From assembly GCA_947584775.1 (NCBI GenBank), contig CANPWT010000032.1, forward strand, positions 1 to 11,436: DNA of 11,436 nt, read 5' to 3'. Below the pieces are notes generated by a model. That model was given only the letters and a program-made list of their open reading frames with translations. It did not search any database and was not told where the DNA came from. Every line of letters begins with the position of its first letter. The first letter of the stretch is position 1. Both the position numbers and the translations under genes were made by a program. Positions 6,497-11,436 of the stretch are shown piece after piece. The DNA is from an uncultured Clostridia bacterium. GTDB lineage: Bacteria > Bacillota > Clostridia > Christensenellales > UBA1242.

Positions 6497-7507
6497 TTAC
6501 AAACTTAAACTTGGGTTTGGGGCGAGGGTTAGGTCGGCGATGCCGATGCCCGCAAGGTAAGCATAATATGCGGCGCTGCCAATCATAGCGGCGTTGTCCG
6601 TGCAAAAATTTAGTTCTGGCACAAAGCACTCAATGCCATTTTCCTTGCATTTTGCCGCAAGGAGCGTGCGCAAGCGTTTGTTTGCGCTAACTCCGCCCGC
6701 CAGCACAACTTTATTCATTTTGTTAATTTTGCAAGCGTTAATTGTTTTTCCCACAAGTTCGTCCACCACCCAATGTTCAAAACTTGCGCAAATATCGTTT
6801 ACAGGCAAAGGCTTGCCGGCTTGTTCCAGGCGATGAATGTAGTTAATAACGGCGGTTTTTTTGCCGCTAAAACTGAAATTTAGGCCAAGATTATCTGCAT
6901 GTTTTACAAATTCAATATCCGCCTTGCCGCTTTCCGCACACTTGCTAACTTTTGGCCCGCCCGGGTAGCCCAAACCCAGCACGCGCGCAACTTTATCAAA
7001 GCATTCGCCCACGGCGTCATCCAGGGTAGAGCCAATAATTTCATGATGATTATAATCTGTAACTTTTATAATTGCAGTGTGCCCGCCGCTTACAAGCAAG
7101 CATATAAAAGGTGGTTGTAAATCCTTGTAAGTTAAATAATTGCTGGCGATATGCCCATAAATGTGGTTGACGGCAATAAGCGGCTTTTTTGTTGCGTATG
7201 CCAAGCCCTTTGCGTAACTAACCCCCACTAAAAGTGAGCCAATTAGCCCCGCGCCATAAGTCACCGCAATAGCATCGATATCTTTTAAGTTAACCTTGGC
7301 TTCCGTCAGCGCTAAATTCACAACATTATCTATTGCCATAACATGGTTTCGGCTTGCAACTTCCGGCACAACACCACCAAACCTTGTGTGGATGTCTATC
7401 TGGCTAGACACTATATTGGACAAACAAACACGGCCGTCTATAACAACGGCGCAACTTGTTTCATCACAACTAGATTCAATTGCAAGTATTTTAAACCCAC
7501 TTTTCAT
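6497..7507 (-). CDS. tsaD: tRNA threonylcarbamoyladenosine biosynthesis protein TsaD
   Basis: TsaD (formerly Gcp/YgjD) transfers threonylcarbamoyl from threonylcarbamoyl-AMP to A37 of ANN-decoding tRNAs to make t6A, working with TsaB and TsaE in the cytosol. The product is 336 residues, the usual family length. Visible hallmarks are the N-terminal ILAIESSCDETSCAV (7-21), FGGVVPEVASRNH (43-55), the metal-binding HIYGH (His115, His119), LLVSGGHT (137-144), AGGVSANKRLR, and the C-terminal CTDNAAMIG. I chose ATG 7507. A TTG six codons upstream would put the -10 box inside the coding region and has no ribosome binding site. tsaB and tsaE are not nearby. No intrinsic terminator is evident, so transcripts may run on toward tRNA-Arg. 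Confidence 0.97.
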   Translation of the reverse strand: MKSGFKILAIESSCDETSCAVVIDGRVCLSNIVSSQIDIHTRFGGVVPEVASRNHVMAIDNVVNLALTEAKVNLKDIDAIAVTYGAGLIGSLLVGVSYAKGLAYATKKPLIAVNHIYGHIASNYLTYKDLQPPFICLLVSGGHTAIIKVTDYNHHEIIGSTLDDAVGECFDKVARVLGLGYPGGPKVSKCAESGKADIEFVKHADNLGLNFSFSGKKTAVINYIHRLEQAGKPLPVNDICASFEHWVVDELVGKTINACKINKMNKVVLAGGVSANKRLRTLLAAKCKENGIECFVPELNFCTDNAAMIGSAAYYAYLAGIGIADLTLAPNPSLSL

Positions 7508-7513
7508 GCTAAT

Positions 7514-7542
7514 ATTGTACACCAACGCAACGCTTTTTGCAA
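7514..7542 (-). promoter_or_regulatory. Promoter of tsaD, predicted leaderless
   Basis: On the minus strand TTGCAA (7537-7542), a 17-base spacer and TACAAT (7514-7519) form a good sigA-type promoter. Standard spacing puts the transcription start at 7507, exactly the A of the tsaD ATG. This agrees with the absence of a Shine-Dalgarno sequence. Confidence 0.68.
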
Positions 7543-7569
7543 GAAAAAAATAAACTTATTCATTTTATT

Positions 7570-7597
7570 TTGCAAAAAACAAGATTTATGGTATAAT
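7570..7597 (+). promoter_or_regulatory. sigA-type extended -10 promoter for the phosphatase unit
   Basis: TTGCAA (7570-7575), a 16-base spacer and a perfect TATAAT (7592-7597) preceded by TGG form a strong extended -10 promoter. Its -35 box lies 27 bases from that of the divergent tsaD promoter. Transcription should begin at about 7603-7604. Confidence 0.78.
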
Positions 7598-7602
7598 TAA
7601 TT

Positions 7603-7668
7603 ATGTTTATGGAATTATGCTTCATGTCATCATTTTGTGAGACTAAACCTAACGAGTTAAAGTTATGA
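7603..7668 (+). CDS. Possible 21-codon leader ORF overlapping the phosphatase start
   Basis: An ATG at 7603 opens a 21-codon frame beginning MFMELCFMSS. It ends in a TGA at 7666-7668 that overlaps the phosphatase ATG (7665-7667) as ATGA. The ATG coincides with the predicted transcription start, so it could be read as a leaderless message. Translational coupling through the overlap would explain why the phosphatase has no good ribosome binding site. Internal ATGs at 7609 and 7624 are in the same frame. The peptide matches nothing I know. It may be a chance frame in the 5' leader. Confidence 0.3.
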   Translation: MFMELCFMSSFCETKPNELKL

Positions 7669-8219
7669 TATATTTTGTGCGTCATGGTCAAACCGACTAT
7701 AATTCAAATAAACTTTATGCTGGTCAAAAAGATGTTCCGCTAAACAAGGAAGGGGTAAAACAGGCAAAACAAACTGCTGAGCAATTAAAGGATTTAAAAT
7801 TTGACATTTGTTTTTGTAGCCCTTTATTGCGCGCAAAGCAAACTTTAAACGAAATTTTAAATTTAAATAAATACAAATTCCTGGTTGTGTATGATGATAG
7901 GCTTAAAGAAAGAGATTATGGCAAACTTGTAGATAAAAAAGTTGGCAGCATCCCGTTTAACCGTTGGAAAATTGGCGTGGATGAGGACATAACGCAGTTT
8001 TACCAAATTGAACAAATAAAGGACATGTTTGCACGGCTAAAAAGTTTTTACGATGAAGTTTTAACTAAATACAAAAATAAAAACATTTTAATTGTTGCGC
8101 ACAGCGGGGTTGCAAGGGTTTCGGACGTGTATTTTAATGGCTTGCCAAAAGATAACGACTTGCACCATATGGAAATTTCAAACGCACAAATAATTAAATT
8201 TAGCACAAAAAATCTGTAA
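7665..8219 (+). CDS. Histidine phosphatase family protein (phosphoglycerate-mutase-like)
   Basis: This 184-residue cytosolic protein belongs to the histidine phosphatase superfamily branch 1. The phosphohistidine motif is RHGQT (Arg6, His7, Gly8). The other pocket residues fit Arg56 in CSPLLRAKQT, Glu82 in KERDYG and His146 in VAHSGV. The small size and lack of the phosphoglycerate mutase insert favour a phosphatase acting on a small metabolite, comparable to CobC, GpmB or PhoE-like enzymes, rather than glycolytic dPGM. The substrate cannot be told from sequence, and there is no cobalamin gene nearby. Start ATG 7665 has no clear ribosome binding site but overlaps the stop of a small upstream ORF. 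No convincing terminator follows, only T-rich sequence before the next promoter. Confidence 0.9.
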   Translation: MIYFVRHGQTDYNSNKLYAGQKDVPLNKEGVKQAKQTAEQLKDLKFDICFCSPLLRAKQTLNEILNLNKYKFLVVYDDRLKERDYGKLVDKKVGSIPFNRWKIGVDEDITQFYQIEQIKDMFARLKSFYDEVLTKYKNKNILIVAHSGVARVSDVYFNGLPKDNDLHHMEISNAQIIKFSTKNL

Positions 8220-8262
8220 TTTTTTATGTGTTTTAGTTAGTTTTTTTATTTTTAATGCGTGT

Positions 8263-8292
8263 TTAACAATAAAATTAAAAAATAAATACAAT
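8263..8292 (+). promoter_or_regulatory. sigA-type promoter of the NahK-like kinase gene
   Basis: TTAACA (8263-8268), an 18-base spacer and TACAAT (8287-8292) each match five of six consensus bases. The predicted start near 8299 gives a leader of about 16 bases that is mostly ribosome binding site. The -10 box overlaps an upstream ATG at 8291, which argues against that ATG as the start. Confidence 0.6.
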
Positions 8293-8314
8293 GTTGTATA
8301 CAAAGGAGGGGGAA

Positions 8315-9427
8315 ATGCTAAAAAAAATTTTGCAAGCATTTGGCCTGGATGGGGAAATAATTAGCAAAGCCGCCAACAATTGCGGAAACATAAACAATAC
8401 ATTTTGCGTAGAAGTTAAACTTAAAACGGGCGAGTGTAAAAAGTTGCTAATTCAAAAGGTTAACACCTATGTCTTTCCTAACCCATGGCAACTTATGGAC
8501 AATATTGAAAAGGTAACCGACTACCTAAAAAAGCAAAGCGCAAAGGAAAAAGATAAAACTCACACCGTGTTGGAACTTTACAAAACGCCCGCTGGAAAGA
8601 CGCTGTGCGTAATTGCAAACAACGGCAACAAAGAGTATTATAGGATTTATAAATACATAGAAAACTCGATAGTGTTTGACAATTTAACCGACCCCAAAAT
8701 TGCATACGCCACCGGCAAGGCATTTGGCAATTTTCAGCGCTTGTTAAACGATTACCCAATAAACACACTGTTTGAAACGATAAAAGATTTTCACGATACA
8801 CCTAAAAGGCTAGCCAACCTAAAAAACAACATAAAATTAAACCCGGTGGGCAGAGTGGAGGAGGCTCAAAACGAAATCAACTTTATTATGTCCAGGCAGG
8901 AGTGTTGCTCGCTTATTTGTTCTAAGTTGGGCAAAACTTTGCCTTATCGCGTAACGCATAACGACACAAAAGTTAACAACGTTATTATGAACAAAACCAC
9001 GGGCGATTTTTTAGCGGTTATAGATTTCGATACAGTTATGCCAGGCAGCCTGTTGTTCGATTACGGGGACGGCATACGCTCGTCCACCTCCACTGCAAAA
9101 GAGGACGAAACCGACCTAAACAAAGTGAGCATCGACCTAAATTTGTTTAAAGCCTACACAGACGGCTTTATGAGCGAAATGGCGGCAAAAATCACCCCAA
9201 ACGAACTAGACCTTATGGCGGAATCCATAAAAGTTATAACGCTTGAACTTGCAATAAGGTTTTTAGATGATTATATTTGCGGCGATATTTATTTTAAAAC
9301 CAAATACCCGCGCCACAATTTGGACCGAGCAAAAAATCAACTAAAATTGGTTTTGGACATCGAAAATAAATTGGACACTTTAAAAGATTATATTTATAAA
9401 AGTTATTTGCAACACAAACAAAATTAA
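8315..9427 (+). CDS. Aminoglycoside-phosphotransferase-fold sugar kinase, NahK-like
   Basis: This 370-residue cytosolic kinase has the APH/choline-kinase fold. The N-terminal NNCGNINNTF (about 21-30) is the nucleotide loop region. The catalytic loop is THNDTKVNN (His215, Asn216, Asp217), and the metal motif is IDFDTVMPG (Asp237, Asp239), followed by LFDYGDGIRS. The HNDTK, DTVMPG and GDGIRS combination resembles N-acetylhexosamine 1-kinase (NahK), which makes GlcNAc-1-P or GalNAc-1-P from host glycan sugars with ATP. Other small-molecule kinases of this fold remain possible. The strong AAGGAGG (8303-8309) five bases before ATG 8315 fixes the start; an ATG at 8291 overlaps the -10 box. No lacto-N-biose phosphorylase or transporter genes are in view. 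Its stop overlaps that of the convergent gene at 9424. Confidence 0.83.
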   Translation: MLKKILQAFGLDGEIISKAANNCGNINNTFCVEVKLKTGECKKLLIQKVNTYVFPNPWQLMDNIEKVTDYLKKQSAKEKDKTHTVLELYKTPAGKTLCVIANNGNKEYYRIYKYIENSIVFDNLTDPKIAYATGKAFGNFQRLLNDYPINTLFETIKDFHDTPKRLANLKNNIKLNPVGRVEEAQNEINFIMSRQECCSLICSKLGKTLPYRVTHNDTKVNNVIMNKTTGDFLAVIDFDTVMPGSLLFDYGDGIRSSTSTAKEDETDLNKVSIDLNLFKAYTDGFMSEMAAKITPNELDLMAESIKVITLELAIRFLDDYICGDIYFKTKYPRHNLDRAKNQLKLVLDIENKLDTLKDYIYKSYLQHKQN

Positions 9428-10020
9428 AACACCAATAGCAACACAAAGGATTTTAAAAATATAAGTAAAATTATAAAAATAAGCAGCACAACCACAAAAC
9501 AAATTGTTAAAAAATTTATAACATTATTAGTTTTGTTAAAACAGCAAGCAATATAATTGCCTTGGTTAGCATACAGCGAAAGGGCAACAATAAGCAACAT
9601 AAAAAGGGCAAAAGTAATTAAATAAAAACACAACAAAAGCATAAGTAAAATTATAGTGTTTAAAAAACCATAAATTAAAATTAGGCTTACAAAAATAACC
9701 GTTTGGCTGTATACAAAATATAAATAAAATAGCACGCTAATAGGTATTAAAAAATTTTTAGAACAACACAACAAAATTATAAAATAATAAATAAACAAAC
9801 TAAAAAGTAGGCCAAAAATAAGCGAAGTAACCCCGCAATCTCCCGCCAAATATTTTATATACAAAACATTGTTTAAATTTATACAAAGCGCGCTGTTATC
9901 AAAATTTAGTGCGGAAAAAACACCCAAAATTATAACCAAAATTGTTGATGCAAGCAAAATTATTGTCAACAATTTTTTTTGTTTTACACACCCTAAAATA
10001 TTATCAAAAACCACACCCAT
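9424..10020 (-). CDS. Multi-pass membrane protein of unknown function
   Basis: This 198-residue, strongly hydrophobic protein has about five predicted membrane segments: roughly 17-38, 64-86, 90-113, 115-148 (long, perhaps two passes) and 167-197. A polar loop near 40-62 contains NNVLYIKYLAGDCG. Cys pairs occur at about 84-85 and 159-160. Size and topology recall SpoIIM-type or ABC-2-like small membrane proteins, but I see no decisive motif and do not assign a family. Start ATG 10020 lacks a good ribosome binding site. A possible extended -10 (TGT then TAAAAT, 10049-10057) lies upstream on the minus strand. The gene is very AT-rich. It converges on the NahK-like gene with stop codons sharing bases 9424-9427 and no terminator between them. 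Confidence 0.72.
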   Translation of the reverse strand: MGVVFDNILGCVKQKKLLTIILLASTILVIILGVFSALNFDNSALCINLNNVLYIKYLAGDCGVTSLIFGLLFSLFIYYFIILLCCSKNFLIPISVLFYLYFVYSQTVIFVSLILIYGFLNTIILLMLLLCFYLITFALFMLLIVALSLYANQGNYIACCFNKTNNVINFLTICFVVVLLIFIILLIFLKSFVLLLVF

Positions 10021-10054
10021 ATTATTATTTATGCAGCGGGCAGCAATAATTTTA

Positions 10055-10081
10055 ACATTTTTAGTTTTTATTCATATTATG
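10055..10081 (+). promoter_or_regulatory. Sigma-K-like promoter of the collagen-like protein gene
   Basis: AC (10055-10056), 16 bases, then CATATTATG (10073-10081) fits the known late mother-cell sigma-K pattern of AC, 16-17 bases, CATAnnnTA except for the last base. A sigma-E reading of the same -10 is possible, but its -35 is poor. Late mother-cell expression would suit an exosporium protein. This is inference from a short, degenerate motif. Confidence 0.4.
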
Positions 10082-10086
10082 AAGTG

Positions 10087-10096
10087 GGTGATCACC
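10087..10096. promoter_or_regulatory. Perfect palindrome GGTGATCACC at the predicted start site
   Basis: This ten-base palindrome lies between the sigma-K-like -10 box and the ribosome binding site AAGGAG (10101-10106), at the predicted transcription start. It could be an operator. The overlapping AAGTGGGTGATC (10082-10093) also resembles the GerE site pattern with one mismatch. Chance is not excluded. Confidence 0.3.
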
Positions 10097-10110
10097 TAAA
10101 AAGGAGAACT

Positions 10111-10767
10111 ATGAGTTTATTTAACAATAATTGTGGTTGCGGCTATCGTCCTCTCCCTCCATATTGGCAAAACAACAATAATAGCAACAACGGCGTAGAT
10201 AGAATAATCTTTACAGGCATCACTGGTCCAACCGGCCCGCAAGGCCCTGCCGGTCCTGTCGGCGCAACGGGAGCAACAGGCGCAACCGGTCCTGCTGGGG
10301 CAACCGGCCCAATCGGCCCAACCGGCCCACAAGGCTTACAAGGCCCAATTGGTGAAACAGGTGCAACAGGCGCGCCTGGGCTGATTGCAACTGCTTATTT
10401 TTCCGACACAACTAGCGAAACAAGCACATTAACTCTTGTTGAAAGAACCTCGTACCCTGCTGGGCAAACAGATATAACATTGTCTGGCACAGACGCAGTC
10501 AGCGTTCCTGCCGGCACTTATTTGGTTTATTACGGCTCAACTGTAACAGGTGCAACCGGTTATGCTCCTCAAATTCAACTTACAATCAATTCGTCCCCTC
10601 AGCCTGGCACCGAACTTAAAGGCGATGACGGCGATGCAATTGTAGATTCAATTTCGGGCGCATATTTAACCACTCTTGGCGCAACTTCAACAATAGGCAT
10701 ACAAATCACCACAGGCAACAGCCAAGCGTATGACGACACCTATTTATTAATTCAAAAAATCGCCTAA
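10111..10767 (+). CDS. Collagen-like (BclA-type) exosporium or spore-surface protein
   Basis: This encodes 218 residues. An N-terminal segment of 35 residues (MSLFNNNCGCGYRPLPPYWQ, then an Asn-rich stretch and RIIFTGITG) resembles the exosporium-targeting region of BclA-like proteins. Residues 36-90 are 18 consecutive Gly-X-Y triplets rich in GPT, GPQ, GAT and GPA, expected to form a collagen triple helix. Residues 91-218 are a beta-rich C-terminal domain (IATAYFSDTTSE through YLLIQKIA) like the BclA C-terminal trimerising jelly roll. It would form trimeric filaments on the spore surface. The start at 10111 is set by AAGGAG four bases upstream; a GTG at 10084 would add nine residues but lies upstream of that site. 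It has its own sigma-K-like promoter and terminator. The triplet region is a DNA-level repeat likely to vary in length between strains. Confidence 0.9.
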   Translation: MSLFNNNCGCGYRPLPPYWQNNNNSNNGVDRIIFTGITGPTGPQGPAGPVGATGATGATGPAGATGPIGPTGPQGLQGPIGETGATGAPGLIATAYFSDTTSETSTLTLVERTSYPAGQTDITLSGTDAVSVPAGTYLVYYGSTVTGATGYAPQIQLTINSSPQPGTELKGDDGDAIVDSISGAYLTTLGATSTIGIQITTGNSQAYDDTYLLIQKIA

Positions 10768-10780
10768 TATTAGTTCTACA

Positions 10781-10809
10781 AAAGCCAGAGGTCACCCTCT
10801 GGTTTTTTT
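10781..10809 (+). terminator. Intrinsic terminator of the collagen-like protein gene
   Basis: CCAGAGG (10785-10791) pairs with CCTCTGG (10796-10802) around a TCAC loop. Outer pairs with one G-T extend the stem, and a run of seven T's follows at 10803-10809. Confidence 0.92.
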
Positions 10810-10844
10810 AATTAAAATACATTTCTTTCTGCAAATAAGGGAAA

Positions 10845-11020
10845 GCGCCGTTTAGACTAATTTATAATTTTTCAACCTCTTGGAGAAGGAGTAAGAGGGA
10901 GAGCGTCACAAACTGCATTCTTACTTATTTGTTCCAAGTATTCACAAATTACGCTTTCATTTGTTTGTTCCTTTTCCCACTGCGCAACAAGTGCTTGTGG
11001 GCCCTTGTTTGTGCGCCCTC
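10845..11020. repeat. Composite intergenic repeat, long copy
   Basis: The unit runs from GCGCC (10845) through a 24-base block starting CTTGGAGAAGG (10879-10902), AACTGC (10911-10916), a 94-base unique segment, and GTGCGCCCTC (11011-11020). CCTCTT (10876-10881) and AAGAGG (10893-10898) can form a small hairpin. No gene is present. Confidence 0.65.
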
Positions 11021-11081
11021 AGAATTTAAAAAATTTAAACCGCTTGGAGAAGGAGTAAGAGGGAGAACTGCGTGCGCCCTC
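11013..11081. repeat. Composite intergenic repeat, short copy abutting spoIVB
   Basis: GCGCC (11013) is followed by the same 24-base block (11043-11066), AACTGC (11066-11071) and, with no gap, GTGCGCCCTC (11072-11081). The copy ends at the base next to the spoIVB stop codon. It equals the long copy without its 94-base segment and an eight-base segment. TAAGAGGG (11056-11063) and CCCTCTTA (11077-11084) form an eight-pair hairpin reaching into the stop codon, but no T-run follows. Confidence 0.65.
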
Positions 11082-11436
11082 TTAATTGTCTACCATCCAA
11101 TCTATGTAAACGCCGTAGCCGCGGGTGGGGTCGTTAACAAAAACATGGGTAACTGCGCCAACAATTTTGCCGTCTTGCACAATCGGGCTGCCGCTCATGC
11201 CCTGAATAATTCCGCCTGTTTTTTCAATTAGTTCTTTATCTACAACTTTAATTGTCATGCTTTTGTCGTCCGCGCTGTTTTGTTTGTTTGCTTTAATAAT
11301 TTTTATGTCGTAGCCCTTAACAACTCCGTCCACTGAGCAATAAATTTTAGCATCCCCCAGACGCACGCTCAACCTGCCACCAAGCGAGGCGGTAAGGTTT
11401 GGGTCGATGATTGTTTTGTTTAAAATGTTGCCGTAA
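11082..11436 (-). CDS. spoIVB: SpoIVB sporulation serine peptidase, C-terminal part
   Basis: The last 117 codons are present, and the frame stays open to the window edge, so the N-terminal part (membrane anchor and PDZ domain) lies outside. The conserved GGIIQGMSGSPIVQDGKI carries the catalytic Ser (the S of GMSGSP) of the S55 family, and GAVTHVFVNDPTRGYGVYI follows near the end. In spore formers SpoIVB is made in the forespore, crosses into the intermembrane space and cleaves SpoIVFA to activate pro-sigma-K processing in the mother cell. Forespore sigma-G or sigma-F control is expected from the family, but the promoter is not in view. It ends directly at a repeat element rather than a standard terminator. 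Confidence 0.95.
   Translation of the reverse strand, partial: YGNILNKTIIDPNLTASLGGRLSVRLGDAKIYCSVDGVVKGYDIKIIKANKQNSADDKSMTIKVVDKELIEKTGGIIQGMSGSPIVQDGKIVGAVTHVFVNDPTRGYGVYIDWMVDN

Noticed and set aside
6071..7640. The 12-base string TCATTTTGTGAG found near 6104 and again near 7630
   Set aside because: A few repeats of this length are expected by chance in an AT-rich window of this size, and the flanks do not align.
8184..8260. Possible terminator after the phosphatase gene
   Set aside because: The only stem is A-T pairs around CTGTA (AAAAAAT with ATTTTTT), with no G-C core, so it is not a convincing intrinsic terminator.
10216..10380. The tandem Gly-X-Y DNA repeats considered as a CRISPR-like or satellite array
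   Set aside because: The periodicity follows codon triplets of the collagen-like domain, with no constant repeat and spacer pattern.
10929..11231. A 100-codon plus-strand frame at the end of the window
   Set aside because: It spans the intergenic repeat and runs antisense through spoIVB, with no ribosome binding site or recognisable family.

Overview
The window is AT-rich Gram-positive DNA, most likely from an anaerobic, endospore-forming clostridial bacterium, possibly an uncultured gut lineage. The evidence is a partial spoIVB sporulation protease, a BclA-like collagen-repeat spore-surface protein, an LRR_5 (BspA-like) lipoprotein with Cys-rich repeats of a kind common in gut Firmicutes, and strong sigA-type promoters and intrinsic terminators. 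The genus cannot be fixed from sequence alone.

Layout. Positions 1-900 hold a tRNA region: a partial tRNA-Gly(CCC) on the minus strand, then tRNA-Met(CAT) and tRNA-Glu(TTC) on the plus strand. tRNA-Glu is followed by two degenerate copies of its own 3' end spaced 70-73 bases apart. Positions 1123-2103 encode a membrane-anchored extracellular protein of unknown function, and 2181-3068 a DUF362-type protein lacking the usual ferredoxin insert. A shared bidirectional terminator (3101-3128) separates this from the long minus-strand lipoprotein gene (3129-5981). A minus-strand tRNA-Arg(TCG) and tsaD follow.

tsaD and a histidine-phosphatase gene diverge from back-to-back promoters at 7514-7597. 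The tsaD transcript looks leaderless. The phosphatase is preceded by a 21-codon upstream ORF whose stop overlaps its start. Next come a NahK-like sugar kinase (8315-9427) and, converging on it with overlapping stop codons, a very hydrophobic membrane protein (9424-10020). A collagen-like spore-coat or exosporium gene (10111-10767) has a sigma-K-like promoter. A composite intergenic repeat lies between it and the 3' part of spoIVB, which runs off the window end.

The genes are mostly monocistronic units with their own promoters, not one pathway. The functional threads are translation (four tRNAs and TsaD, which makes t6A in ANN-decoding tRNAs such as elongator tRNA-Met), sporulation (spoIVB and the BclA-like protein) and the cell surface (the lipoprotein and the anchored protein). 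I did not find a clear new multi-gene system. The most unusual signals are the tRNA-Glu 3'-end repeats, the leader ORF coupled to the phosphatase, the leaderless tsaD promoter, the six-unit double-CxxC lipoprotein and the repeat abutting spoIVB.
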